From the IMG/VR virus record IMGVR_UViG_3300037459_000055, positions 1 to 20,210 of that record: a DNA stretch of 20,210 bases. One strand, written 5' to 3'. This stretch comes from a virus. Shown one piece after another: positions 12,316-20,210 of this stretch. The position numbers and the translations under genes were made by a program. Within the stretch, counting starts at the first letter, position 1. Each line of letters opens with the position of its first letter. Below the pieces are notes generated by a model. It did not search any database. It was not told where the DNA came from and saw only the letters and a program-made list of their open reading frames with translations.

Positions 12316-13973
12316 TTGAAAACGTAGATATGGGCGAATTTGGGGATCTGTTTGACCCTGATAGCATTAAGCTTGCTAGAAAAGAAGCTGAGGAAAAAGC
12401 TAGAGATTGGACTTCTGATGATATAGCTATGCTCAGAAGGAAATGTAAGAATGATCTTTTCTTTCTTGCTAGAGGACCTTTAGAGTATACAGAACTAAGT
12501 CCTAAGTTTCACGGACATTTAACAGGATGGATGGCACAGACTCGTAATGCTCAATACAGGATGGAACTACTTCCTAGAGGTCATTACAAATCTACACTGA
12601 GTACAATTTCAGAAAGTATTCAGATGGCTCTGCCGAATGATGCAGGGATTCAAGAACATCCATACTGTTTGGGACCAAATGTTTGCATTCTCATATCTCA
12701 CGAAGTTAGAGAAAGAGCTGCCGATTTTCTATATGAAATTGCTGCTGGCTTTACACGCAAACCTGGAATGCTTGCACTATATCCAGAATTGATTCCATCT
12801 AAAAATGTACAAAGAATCAACAAGTGGCAACTTGAACTTCCTCGTACAGAGTATCCTAAAGAAGCTACTTTCAATACCATCGGTGCTGGTGGTGCTGCTC
12901 AAGGTGGACACTTTCACTGGCTAAAGCTAGATGACATTATCGGAGAAAAAGCCAGAGATTCTGAAACAATTATGCGCACGAACCTTAATTGGTTCGATAA
13001 TATTCTATCTTTGCTTGGCGCTAGTTCTCTTGAGATTGATGGGTTTGATTTAACAGGAACTAGATGGGCATACTCTGATACATATTCTCACGCGATGGAA
13101 AGGTATGGAATTGATGTAGAAAATTCTGTTCTAAACTGTATTGGGGAAAAAGAGATTGAGAAGTTTAAGGGTGGAATGCTTCATGTCTATGCTCGTGGGG
13201 CTATTGAAAATGAAGTTCCAGTTTTCTCAGAGCAGTTCTCTTTAAAGAGGTTAGCGGTTCTCAGAAAGAACAGACTTGTTTGGGCTGCTCAGTATGCAAA
13301 CAATCCTCAAGAGAGTGGACTGAATGAATTTCCTTGGAAACTAAAATTCTACAACACAGATAACAGAGATAACATTGTAGTATTTACAGGGGATGGAAGT
13401 TTTAGAAGGACTCAGAATGAATTGGACATAGTTGTTCTGACAGATCCTTCTATGGGTGAAACTCCTGGTGCTGACGAAACTGGCATTATGGTTGTGGGTG
13501 TGGATTTCAGATTCAATATCTTCATACTGGAAACAATTAAAAAGAGGCTTCTACCTCCAGCTTATGTTGACACCTTATTTAGACTTCACTTTAAGTATAC
13601 CCCAAGAGCCATCACGATTGAAGAGGTTAATTTCTCGGCTATTTATAAGTATTGGATTGAAGAGAAAAGCACTCAAATGGGAGTTTTTCCTCCAATCCGC
13701 CCCTATAAACCTGGAAACCAACGGTCAAAGCCAGCTAGAGTTAGAGGTCTATCTCATCTATTCTCTGCGGGACAAGTATACTGCCATGAGCAGATGCACG
13801 ATTTTCGCGATGAATACGAACAGTTTCCAATGGGAAAAGGCTACCATCTCCTAGATGCTTTGGCTCAAGGTCCTGAGTTTTGGCAGAAAGGTTTAAGTCA
13901 GAATGAATTGGATCATCAGAAAGCTATCGTAGACGACATTATGAATGATCGTTCTGCCCTCACAGGATACTAA
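12312..13973 (+). CDS. terL: Terminase large subunit, 553 aa
   Basis: The ATPase domain has a Walker A variant LLPRGHYKST (86-95), Walker B HWLKLDDII (202-210) and a motif III-like LTGTRWAYSD (247-256). The RNase H-like nuclease domain follows, with Asp378 in VVLTDPS, an EE pair at 437-438 in ITIEEVN and Asp515 in YHLLDAL as the likely metal ligands. Length and motif order match complete phage TerL proteins with P-R-G-H-x-K-S/T type Walker A. It cuts concatemeric DNA and pumps it into the prohead through the portal. Confidence 0.95.
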   Translation: MIENVDMGEFGDLFDPDSIKLARKEAEEKARDWTSDDIAMLRRKCKNDLFFLARGPLEYTELSPKFHGHLTGWMAQTRNAQYRMELLPRGHYKSTLSTISESIQMALPNDAGIQEHPYCLGPNVCILISHEVRERAADFLYEIAAGFTRKPGMLALYPELIPSKNVQRINKWQLELPRTEYPKEATFNTIGAGGAAQGGHFHWLKLDDIIGEKARDSETIMRTNLNWFDNILSLLGASSLEIDGFDLTGTRWAYSDTYSHAMERYGIDVENSVLNCIGEKEIEKFKGGMLHVYARGAIENEVPVFSEQFSLKRLAVLRKNRLVWAAQYANNPQESGLNEFPWKLKFYNTDNRDNIVVFTGDGSFRRTQNELDIVVLTDPSMGETPGADETGIMVVGVDFRFNIFILETIKKRLLPPAYVDTLFRLHFKYTPRAITIEEVNFSAIYKYWIEEKSTQMGVFPPIRPYKPGNQRSKPARVRGLSHLFSAGQVYCHEQMHDFRDEYEQFPMGKGYHLLDALAQGPEFWQKGLSQNELDHQKAIVDDIMNDRSALTGY

Positions 13974-13974
13974 A

Positions 13975-14172
13975 ATGGCTTTTCTAAAATTGAAGTTCAA
14001 TAAGAATCTCGAAGCTAATTTGGATCTTCCAGATTCATCTAAAAGACTTTTTTGGGTCTGGTTTAACAATCATAAAAATACAGAGATTGTTTCTGTAAAG
14101 ATTTGGTTTTTGGGATTTAAAATCAAGGTCAAGGATCTAAGACCTCTGTTTGACCTTCTGTTCGGGAGTTAA
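13975..14172 (+). CDS. Small hypothetical protein between terL and portal, 65 aa
   Basis: The start at 13975 (MAFLKLKFNKNLEANLDLP) follows the terL stop by 1 nt; an upstream in-frame start would lie inside terL. The protein is aromatic and basic, with a hydrophobic middle (RLFWVWFNNH) and EIVSVKIWFLGFKIKV, compatible with a small beta or membrane-peripheral protein. There is no family match from memory. Its place suggests a packaging or head-assembly accessory. Confidence 0.65.
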   Translation: MAFLKLKFNKNLEANLDLPDSSKRLFWVWFNNHKNTEIVSVKIWFLGFKIKVKDLRPLFDLLFGS

Positions 14173-14174
14173 CT

Positions 14175-16148
14175 GTGTCGAACTCTCTACTTTATGATGC
14201 AGCTTTTAAAGGGGAAGCTAGTGTCCAAGGGCCAGACGATGTTTCCTTTGATGATGCAGGTTTAAAGGGAAACTGGCCTCGGATGATTAAGTTGGATGAT
14301 GATGTTGAAGAGGATCTTAGGTTGTGGGTAGAATCTGAAATTGAGGATTTTAACCTAGAAAGGCAGGATTTGTTAGATGATTGGATTGCTTGGCAGAGGC
14401 TTTATTGGGCTACTCCTCTACAGAAGATTAAGAATTTTCCATTCAAAAAGTCTGCGAATGTTGTCATTCCACTAGCTGCGATTGCTGTAGAAGCATTTCA
14501 AGCTAGGATTATGAACACATTGTTTTCTGTAGAACCTTTCTGGAGTATCAGACCTAAATCGAAAGAGTGGATTGCAGCAGCCAAGCCTTTCCAAAAGTAT
14601 CTTCAGTCTGAAGTAGAGAATGCAGAAACTCTCGATCTCTTTGACTTTTGTAATGAAGCTACTACAGAGTTAGTTAAACTTGGAACCTGTATTGGAAAAT
14701 CTGGTTACGAGAAGCTGACTAAGAAAAGTAAGAGGATGGTTGGTGGCATAGAACAAGATTTCTTTGTAACGGTAAAGAATGGGCCGACAACGGGAAGAGT
14801 GCCTTTAGCAAATTTCTTTATGAGGTTTGCAGAACTTGATCCTCAAACTGCTCCATTGGTAGGGGAGAAGCATAACTTTTCCTGGGGCCAGTTAAAAAGA
14901 TTTGCTCAAGATGGTAGGATGAGGAAAGAAGAAGTTGAAGAAGTTAAAGAATTTTGGCAGCATAGGCAGCATTCTTCTGAACCTAATGATGGGGATAAAC
15001 TTACACGCGCAGTAGATCGACTTGCAAACACTGAGCCTATGTGGACAGAGGAGTTTGAAGTTTATGAAATGTGGTGTTCGTTTGATGTAAATAAAGATGG
15101 GTACAATGAAGAAATCATTTTTGACTACCATAAAGAAAGTAGGCGATTTCTTTCAATACGTTATAATTGGTATGACGATCTACACCGTCCTTATCGTATT
15201 TGTAACTTTATTAATGTTGAAGGTATATGGCCTGGGATTGGTCTATGCAAAACTACTGAACAATTCCAAGAAGAAGTCACCACGATCCATAGGCAAAGGC
15301 TAGATAATGCCACCCTTGCAAATATGGCTCAGATTGTACTTAGAAAAGGAATGGGATACGGACCCAAAGAACCCATATTCCCTGGAAAAATGTGGTTTGT
15401 TGACGATCCAAGCAAGGACATTAGAGAGTTTAAGCTCTCAGAAGTCTATCCTTCCGCATATAATAATGAAGAAAGCCTTGTCAGGTGGTTCGAGAAAAGA
15501 ACAGGAGTTAATGAAGTTGTATTGGGTATTCCTCAAGAGGGAACTCCTGGCACAGCAACCTCAGACCTTACCAGATTGGCCGAAGGAAATAAGAAATTCG
15601 ACCTAGTAATGAAGAATATTAAAAGGTGGCTTTCTCTGATTGGAACGGATGTTGTTTCTAACTATCAAATGTTCGGAAATCAAAATGTCCACTGGCTTGT
15701 TCTAGGTGAAGATGGAATATTTGTAGAACAGATTTTAAGTATGCCTGGGATATTAGTTCGTAGAGGGGCTGTAGTTGAGTTGACGGTTACTGATTCTGCT
15801 ACGAATCGTGAGGTTGAACAGCAACAGTGGATGTCCCTATTCCAGCTTATCACTAATTACTATAGAAGTGTTGCAGAGTTTGCACAGCTATTAGGTGATC
15901 CACAGGTATTCCAGCAGATTGCTCAGAAAGCTCTAATAGCGTCTGATGAAGCCATGCGTAGATTGTTGGATACATTCAATATTACAGATTCAGACAGATT
16001 CTCTTTAGTCGAGGAAAATCCAAATGCAGCAAGCAACCAGCAGCAACCCACTAACGGAACTGGAGCACCGGGAGCGGAAACCGGGGGAGGACCTGCTAAC
16101 CAACCTGTCGGAGCAGGAACTCAACCAGTTAACAGACTTGCTCCTTAA
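14175..16148 (+). CDS. Portal protein, 657 aa
   Basis: The GTG start at 14175 is preceded by GGGAG. After an acidic N-terminus (residues 1-60) the wing and stem regions follow: WQRLYWATPLQKIKNFPFKKSANVVIP, typical for portals of this size class, then a long central domain with FDYHKESRRFLSIRYNWYDDLHRPY and the loop GIPQEGTPGTATSDLTRLAEG. The C-terminal helices end in a Gln/Gly/Pro/Ala-rich tail from about residue 615. It forms the dodecameric channel at the capsid vertex, with position after terL confirming the call. Its last 125 nt overlap another frame (16024-16452). Confidence 0.9.
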   Translation: MSNSLLYDAAFKGEASVQGPDDVSFDDAGLKGNWPRMIKLDDDVEEDLRLWVESEIEDFNLERQDLLDDWIAWQRLYWATPLQKIKNFPFKKSANVVIPLAAIAVEAFQARIMNTLFSVEPFWSIRPKSKEWIAAAKPFQKYLQSEVENAETLDLFDFCNEATTELVKLGTCIGKSGYEKLTKKSKRMVGGIEQDFFVTVKNGPTTGRVPLANFFMRFAELDPQTAPLVGEKHNFSWGQLKRFAQDGRMRKEEVEEVKEFWQHRQHSSEPNDGDKLTRAVDRLANTEPMWTEEFEVYEMWCSFDVNKDGYNEEIIFDYHKESRRFLSIRYNWYDDLHRPYRICNFINVEGIWPGIGLCKTTEQFQEEVTTIHRQRLDNATLANMAQIVLRKGMGYGPKEPIFPGKMWFVDDPSKDIREFKLSEVYPSAYNNEESLVRWFEKRTGVNEVVLGIPQEGTPGTATSDLTRLAEGNKKFDLVMKNIKRWLSLIGTDVVSNYQMFGNQNVHWLVLGEDGIFVEQILSMPGILVRRGAVVELTVTDSATNREVEQQQWMSLFQLITNYYRSVAEFAQLLGDPQVFQQIAQKALIASDEAMRRLLDTFNITDSDRFSLVEENPNAASNQQQPTNGTGAPGAETGGGPANQPVGAGTQPVNRLAP

Positions 16149-16452
16149 ACCTGGATGGGAAATTCTCAGACGTATTTTTGAGGAACATCAAGTTAGCCTT
16201 CTTTCAAAAAATGCTTCAGATCCGAACGAAGCTTTTGCGAAAGTAAAAATCGAAGAGGGCTTTGGGCAAGCTCTTGACCTAATTTCTCGGATCTCTAGTC
16301 GAAAGGGGACCAATCATGAAGATGCCTTGGGACAAGAAAGAGGAAGAAAAGAGTTCGTCCATTCCAGAGCTAGACATCCCGGCAGAGGAAAAGAAGCCGG
16401 AGGAGACGAAAGTTACAGAAGTGATCTCGCCAGAAGCCCCAACGGGTACTGA
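16024..16452 (+). CDS. Overprinted helical protein between portal and scaffold, up to 142 aa
   Basis: An ATG at 16024 has ribosome-binding site GAGGAAAA and runs in a different frame from both neighbours. The middle part (about residues 23-95: NLSEQELNQLTDLLLKPGWEILRRIFEEH...LDLISRISS) looks like a real helical protein and fills the 167-nt space between the portal stop and the next start. Its first 41 codons overlap the portal tail and its last 45 overlap the scaffold-like gene; these ends are low-complexity. It may be a head-assembly accessory. A frameshift link to the next gene cannot be excluded. Confidence 0.6.
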   Translation: MQQATSSNPLTELEHRERKPGEDLLTNLSEQELNQLTDLLLKPGWEILRRIFEEHQVSLLSKNASDPNEAFAKVKIEEGFGQALDLISRISSRKGTNHEDALGQERGRKEFVHSRARHPGRGKEAGGDESYRSDLARSPNGY

Positions 16453-17134
16453 GAGTCCATTCAGTAATCCAGCTTTGGAGGGAATGTCAGAACAGGATAT
16501 TGCAGACAGATTAGCTTTACTAAACTCTACAGTAAAAGAACAAGGGGCAGCTCTAAGCGAATCTCAAAGAAGATTAAATGCTTCAACGGAGGCTCCTCCA
16601 GCAGCGGCTCCAGATGTACCTCCTACTGCTACACAGTTTTGGGAAGATCCAGCAAAAGAAATAAAGGCTATGATTCAAGAACAGATGGAAGAAACCATCA
16701 AGCCATTCAGAGATGATCTACAAGCTAATAAAGTTACTTCTGCTTGGTCTATTATGTCTAGCCGTCATGCTGATTTTGCTGAGTACAAACCTTTGGTAGA
16801 AACTCTCTTATCGAGAATGGGTATTGCTGAACCAGATGAGGCTTTACTAGATATGCTTTACCATACTGCTATAGGACTTCACTCTAAAACAGTTGGAAAC
16901 TTAGAAACGCCTACGGCGGCAGCTACTCCTGCGGAGGAAAATAGAAGAACTCCTCCACCCCAACACGCTCCATCTAGTCACCCTGTTGCTAGTGAAAGTG
17001 AAAAGGGTCCATCCAGAGAACTTACAGAAAGTGAAAGAGAAGTTGCTAAGTTGCAGGGATTTAAGACCGATGAGGAATATCTTGCATGGCTAGAGATAGA
17101 CGAAACTCAAGTTCTACAAGAGGCTAAAGAATAA
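16316..17134 (+). CDS. Scaffold-like protein, 272 aa
   Basis: The N-terminus is acidic and Pro/Glu/Lys-rich (KKEEEKSSSIPELDIPAEEKK). Then come coiled-coil segments (MSEQDIADRLALLNSTVKEQG; KEIKAMIQEQMEETIKPFRDDLQ), an Ala/Pro linker and a helical C-terminus. Position between portal and capsid, helical low-complexity composition and size fit an internal scaffolding protein that guides capsid assembly and leaves later. AAAGGGGA precedes the start; Met1 or Met3 is possible. It couples to the next gene by TAATG. Confidence 0.7.
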   Translation: MKMPWDKKEEEKSSSIPELDIPAEEKKPEETKVTEVISPEAPTGTESPFSNPALEGMSEQDIADRLALLNSTVKEQGAALSESQRRLNASTEAPPAAAPDVPPTATQFWEDPAKEIKAMIQEQMEETIKPFRDDLQANKVTSAWSIMSSRHADFAEYKPLVETLLSRMGIAEPDEALLDMLYHTAIGLHSKTVGNLETPTAAATPAEENRRTPPPQHAPSSHPVASESEKGPSRELTESEREVAKLQGFKTDEEYLAWLEIDETQVLQEAKE

Positions 17135-17967
17135 TGACCGATATAGAAATCACACCAAATCACGAGGAAGAATCTACACAGGAAGAAGCCGTAGAGGAAC
17201 CAGAACTAGCAGAAGTTTATCCCTCTACTGAGCCAGAAGAAGAACCCACAACGATTCATAGAGAAACTATTGACCAACCTATGAGTTCAAATAAAAACCT
17301 AGAAGAAGATGAAGATGTAGAGGGGCCTGGAGATATTCCTGTGGAACCTGATGATACTCCAGAACCAGTCCTAGCAGATCCTTTTGAAATTACTGATGAA
17401 GTAATTGAAGATGATCTAGGTTTGGAAGTAGGTACTATAGAAGAAGAGATTAAAGTTGCTGCAATTCAGTATACTGAATCTCAATTAGAGGCAGCACATA
17501 AGTTTCTAAATAAATATGGAATCAGAACAAGTCATCTTTCAGATGAACAAGTCGTTGAAAAGCTCAGAAAGATTCAAGATGCAAAAGCCGTTGCATCACA
17601 AGTTCTATCCCGAGGGAGAGTTATAGATACTGTTAGTCGTATCTTAGAGTATGTTCCCGATGGGATGATAGGGGAGTTTAAGCGAGATAATGATTTGGAT
17701 ATTTCTCGCGCAAAAGCTCTCAAGTGGGAAGTTTTCGTAGACGAGAAAGCTAAGTTGGAAAGTGCGACTGGAGGAGCCGACGGATGTACACGATTAGGCG
17801 ATCTAATCCTTATGGTAATTCCAGAGGAAGTTTATGTTGGCACTAGACTCGCTAGGGCTGACAGACTAGCCGAAAGGAGGAAAGTTAGAAAGTCAAAAGA
17901 AAGGAAACCATCTCAAGGGGATACAATAATGGGAGCAGATCCATTAGTCCCCGTCATTCAACTGTAG
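17134..17967 (+). CDS. Second acidic scaffold/assembly-like protein, 277 aa
   Basis: The first 105 residues are extremely acidic (many Glu, Asp and Pro, e.g. NHEEESTQEEAVEEPELAE and NKNLEEDEDVEGPGDIP). The second half is ordered and more basic: TESQLEAAHKFLNKYGIRTSHLSDEQVVEKL, then VSRILEYVPDGMIGEF and a Lys/Arg-rich tail (RLAERRKVRKSKERK). This charge polarity resembles scaffold or head-maturation proteins. No protease catalytic triad is seen. It is coupled by TAATG to the first scaffold-like gene, so the two may cooperate. Confidence 0.6.
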   Translation: MTDIEITPNHEEESTQEEAVEEPELAEVYPSTEPEEEPTTIHRETIDQPMSSNKNLEEDEDVEGPGDIPVEPDDTPEPVLADPFEITDEVIEDDLGLEVGTIEEEIKVAAIQYTESQLEAAHKFLNKYGIRTSHLSDEQVVEKLRKIQDAKAVASQVLSRGRVIDTVSRILEYVPDGMIGEFKRDNDLDISRAKALKWEVFVDEKAKLESATGGADGCTRLGDLILMVIPEEVYVGTRLARADRLAERRKVRKSKERKPSQGDTIMGADPLVPVIQL

Positions 17968-17979
17968 GGAGATTTCACT

Positions 17980-18456
17980 ATGGGCCTGCAAAGGTTCCAA
18001 ACCGCAAGGCGGGCTTCTGGCCCACCGGAAATAGCAGAGTTTGATATTGAAGCTACTGCTACATTTTCAGCGGGTGCTCCCGTTCAACGTGATGCAACTC
18101 CAAACTTTATCGAAGAATTTGCTGGCGGCGCAGTTGTCGTTGGAATCGTTGGAGTAGCATTATTCGGAGTGGACGCTGGCGTTCCTGCTGGAAAAGGAAG
18201 TACAGCATTTGGAACCAGAGTTCTTATCGAGATAGCAAATCACGATCAAGAATTTTGGGGACAGCTTACCAATGGTGGTTCTGTCGTTTCTCCAAGTTCT
18301 GCTGATGAGGGTGTTGAGTACGGTGTTCTGGAAGTTGGCGGTGAATGGTTTGTAGATCAAGCCGACACTGGCGATGTAGTGCTCACCGTTACAAGAGCAT
18401 ATCCTGAAATAGACACAGTTCTATTCAAATTCCTCGCTAGCGCCGTTTCGGTATAA
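17980..18456 (+). CDS. Putative capsid decoration/stabilising protein, 158 aa
   Basis: The gene lies directly before the capsid gene. It is a beta-rich protein with Gly/Ala/Val patterns: EFDIEATATFSAGAPVQRD, then AVVVGIVGVALFGVDAG, TRVLIEIANHDQEFWGQL and a C-terminal strand LTVTRAYPEIDTVLFKF. This looks like capsid-surface or DUF2190-type head proteins found beside major capsid genes, judged by pattern only. AGGGAGA precedes the start by about 7 nt. Confidence 0.55.
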   Translation: MGLQRFQTARRASGPPEIAEFDIEATATFSAGAPVQRDATPNFIEEFAGGAVVVGIVGVALFGVDAGVPAGKGSTAFGTRVLIEIANHDQEFWGQLTNGGSVVSPSSADEGVEYGVLEVGGEWFVDQADTGDVVLTVTRAYPEIDTVLFKFLASAVSV

Positions 18457-18468
18457 GGGGGCAAAATT

Positions 18469-19374
18469 ATGCTAGTACGCGGCGCTTTTAATCATCTATT
18501 GCGCCCAGGACTTAGGAGAGACTTCCGAGATTCCTATATGGATTTCGAGGAAGAGTATTCCAGAATCCTTCGTACTGGAACAATGGATCGCGCAGAAGTA
18601 GAAGCAGTTACTATTTCTGGTCTGCCAAGGCAAGTACAGATGGCAGAAGGTGAAGCATTTACTATTGTTGACACAGAACTTTCTGATAAGATCGTTTATA
18701 CAGATACTCAGTTTGGTCTTGGAATTTCGATTTCCCAGGAGCTTATGGAAGATGATCTGTATAATAGAGCGAATCAGTCTGCGATGTGGTTGGCTCGCTC
18801 CACCAGACTTTCCCAAGAGCATGAGGCTGGAGATTGGCTGGACGATGCCTTTGATGGATTGCTTTTCACTGGCTTCGCTGGAGAATCTCTAATTGCTCTG
18901 GATCACGAACTCATTGGTTCTGCTGCAACGTGGTCAAATCAAATTGCTGGAAATCTTCAGCTTGGTGTGACTGGACTTCAAGCAGCTTTCGAGTTGGGAG
19001 AGCAAACTGTAGACCATGTAAACGAGCCGATTCCGGTTCGTATCGACCACCTCTTTATCAATATTGCTGAAGAGTGGGTAGCGAGACAGCTTACAATGAA
19101 CTCCGATGAGCCCTTTACTGCTGATAGAAATATCAATGCAACACGCAGTAAGAGGCAGCTTGGATTTACTGTGTCTCACTACAAAGATCAGTCTGGATCT
19201 GATTGGTTTGCTAGAGATACCAAAGTTCACGATGCACATTTCTTGTTCAAAGTGCGTCCTCAGTTCCCAGATTGGTTTGAAGATTCGACTCGCTCTGCTT
19301 TCTTTGCTTCTAGGCAGAGATTCCTTGTTTACCACTATGATCCGCGTGGTTGGATCGGATCTAACGCAGCCTAA
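18469..19374 (+). CDS. Major capsid protein (HK97 fold), 301 aa
   Basis: The N-terminus (LRRDFRDSYMDFEEEYSRIL) matches the arm of capsid proteins in which an R-x-D-F-x-D-x-Y start is common. The central part has TDTQFGLGISISQELMEDDLYNRANQ, the usual P-domain helix. The region LLFTGFAGESLIALDHELIGSAATWSN recalls the LFSTxHPL...WSN loop of major capsid proteins. The conserved C-terminal strand SRQRFLVYHYDPRGW closes the protein. It forms the icosahedral shell. AAGGGGGC is the ribosome-binding site. No N-terminal delta domain or protease gene is seen, in agreement with separate scaffold genes upstream. Confidence 0.88.
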   Translation: MLVRGAFNHLLRPGLRRDFRDSYMDFEEEYSRILRTGTMDRAEVEAVTISGLPRQVQMAEGEAFTIVDTELSDKIVYTDTQFGLGISISQELMEDDLYNRANQSAMWLARSTRLSQEHEAGDWLDDAFDGLLFTGFAGESLIALDHELIGSAATWSNQIAGNLQLGVTGLQAAFELGEQTVDHVNEPIPVRIDHLFINIAEEWVARQLTMNSDEPFTADRNINATRSKRQLGFTVSHYKDQSGSDWFARDTKVHDAHFLFKVRPQFPDWFEDSTRSAFFASRQRFLVYHYDPRGWIGSNAA

Positions 19375-19386
19375 AGGGGGCCAAAG

Positions 19387-19803
19387 ATGGGTAAGTCTCA
19401 TATTGGTTCCGGCAGCGTTTCACCTGGAGCCATAGTAGCCGTAAAAACGGCAGAGATTCTTTTCACACAAACTGGCTCTTTTCAATCAGGAATCGAGATT
19501 CCGGCAAACCATAAGATTATTGATATTATTGTGGATTTTCCTGAGCCTTGGAACTCTGCAACTTCTGATGCACTAGCGATTGGTGTTGAGGGAGTTTCGG
19601 ATAATCTTTTTGGTAATGTTCCAGATATGCAAGTCAGCGGAAGGGCTGTGTTTACTGTTGACGAAGGTCAAGCAGAAGCTCTTGCAGACGTTGGCCCTCA
19701 AGATGTTGGAATTTTTCTAACTATTACTTCTGTTGGTGGTAGTTTGGATGAGGGAATTGGGCAAGTTGCCGTGTTGTATTCAACAACCGAAGATAACTTC
19801 TAG
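19387..19803 (+). CDS. Putative head-associated protein, 138 aa
   Basis: This beta-sandwich-like protein has strands TAEILFTQTGSFQSGIEIPANHK and IIDIIVDFPEPWNSATSDALAIGVEG, and a final strand VAVLYSTTEDNF. The pattern of a Pro-Ala-Asn/Gly turn followed by I-x-D-I and later A-I-G-V is frequent in capsid decoration or vertex proteins placed just after the capsid gene. The ribosome-binding site (AAAGGGGGCC) is nearly the same as that of the capsid gene, which suggests high expression. Confidence 0.55.
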   Translation: MGKSHIGSGSVSPGAIVAVKTAEILFTQTGSFQSGIEIPANHKIIDIIVDFPEPWNSATSDALAIGVEGVSDNLFGNVPDMQVSGRAVFTVDEGQAEALADVGPQDVGIFLTITSVGGSLDEGIGQVAVLYSTTEDNF

Positions 19804-19822
19804 TCGATAGAGGAGCGATAAA

Positions 19823-20068
19823 ATGAAAACAAAAGCCTTAATAGTCGGAGGCTTGGCTTCATTTGAAGGTCCTTGGGTACATCTGGAGGAAGGAAAATGG
19901 TTAGTCGAGCCGTCTCCAGATTTCGATTTGCACATTTACGAATCAACAAAATGCTATGCTCAACCAGACGGTGAGTTTGAAATAGTCGGACCCACTAGGA
20001 TTAGAGCAATAGTTGTAGACGGATATGAAGGTGAGGGAGTATTTCTTCAAGCTAGGAAAGTAGCATGA
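19823..20068 (+). CDS. Small hypothetical protein, 81 aa
   Basis: AGAGGAGCG precedes an ATG at 19823. The protein is a short beta-rich chain (MKTKALIVGGLASFEGPWV, FEIVGPTRIRAIVVDGYEGEGV) with acidic loops. It may be a head-completion or connector accessory, but no family is recognised. It overlaps the next gene by ATGA. Confidence 0.65.
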   Translation: MKTKALIVGGLASFEGPWVHLEEGKWLVEPSPDFDLHIYESTKCYAQPDGEFEIVGPTRIRAIVVDGYEGEGVFLQARKVA

Positions 20069-20210
20069 GTGTACTCAGGTTTAAAAAGGGAGTGCAAGTA
20101 GGCGCTCTGCACCCCTCTATTAGTTTCGGTTTAGACGTTACAGAGATGATTTATGAAAAGTTATTCGATGGAAATATCACAGTAACATCCCTTTTCGATA
20201 GTACACATAG
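20065..20210 (+). CDS. Start of a probable M15-like peptidase/endolysin, cut by window edge
   Basis: 48 codons are visible: MSVLRFKKGVQVGALHPSISF, then a helix DVTEMIYEKLFDG, then NITVTSLFDSTH. In phage peptidases of the VanY/M15-like group the text HP...A...V...(V/I)TS..D..H is followed by R-x-G-S-L-H and a zinc site, so the last visible H may be the start of the zinc-binding part. It would cut cell-wall peptides for lysis or entry. The catalytic half is outside the window, so this remains provisional. Confidence 0.55.
   Translation, partial: MSVLRFKKGVQVGALHPSISFGLDVTEMIYEKLFDGNITVTSLFDSTH

Noticed and set aside
13456-13854. 132-codon frame within terL, with similar frames in the portal and capsid genes
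   Set aside because: Shadow frames inside genes with clear motifs.

Overview
The window looks like part of the genome of a tailed double-stranded DNA phage (Caudoviricetes), or a prophage of one. The deciding genes are a large terminase with ATPase and nuclease motifs, a portal, scaffold-like genes and an HK97-type major capsid protein, in that order on one strand. Shine-Dalgarno sites precede most genes, so the host is probably bacterial. The sequence does not show which host, or whether the tail is long or short.

Positions 1-6346 (minus strand) hold a compact early-type operon. Read in the direction of transcription it contains a cysteine-peptidase-like protein (5882-6346), a tRNA-like element, a SNF2-type helicase (3506-5737), then a run of very small genes. 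Three of these are single-pass membrane microproteins of 27, 42 and 49 residues. After them come a 186-residue conserved-looking protein, a small winged-helix protein and several unknowns. Six of these genes share an unusually long conserved ribosome-binding block (consensus AAGGARCCCCAC just before ATG). Three tRNA-like elements have good T arms but abnormal lower halves, and a strongly self-complementary 140-nt gap lies at 2911-3050.

Positions 6347-8059 form the divergent control region. It holds several families of short direct repeats and an AT-rich stretch. A GC-rich island inside it has a structured leader, one orphan gene (7122-7607) and a strong intrinsic terminator (7626-7699). This island looks like a moron-type insertion, an independent gene cassette between the two arms.

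Positions 8060-20210 (plus strand) are the virion module. It starts with two tiny basic proteins, followed by five genes that look like appendage or fibre components; the largest (659 aa) has three tandem related modules. Then come small and large terminase, a 65-aa gene, the portal (GTG start), an overprinted helical gene, two acidic scaffold-like proteins, a decoration-like protein, the major capsid protein, a second decoration-like protein and a small gene. The last gene is the start of a probable M15-like peptidase/endolysin cut by the window edge. Nearly all junctions are ATGA or TAATG overlaps, so this arm is probably translated from one or a few long late transcripts. I saw no CRISPR array, insertion sequence, integrase or ribosomal RNA.
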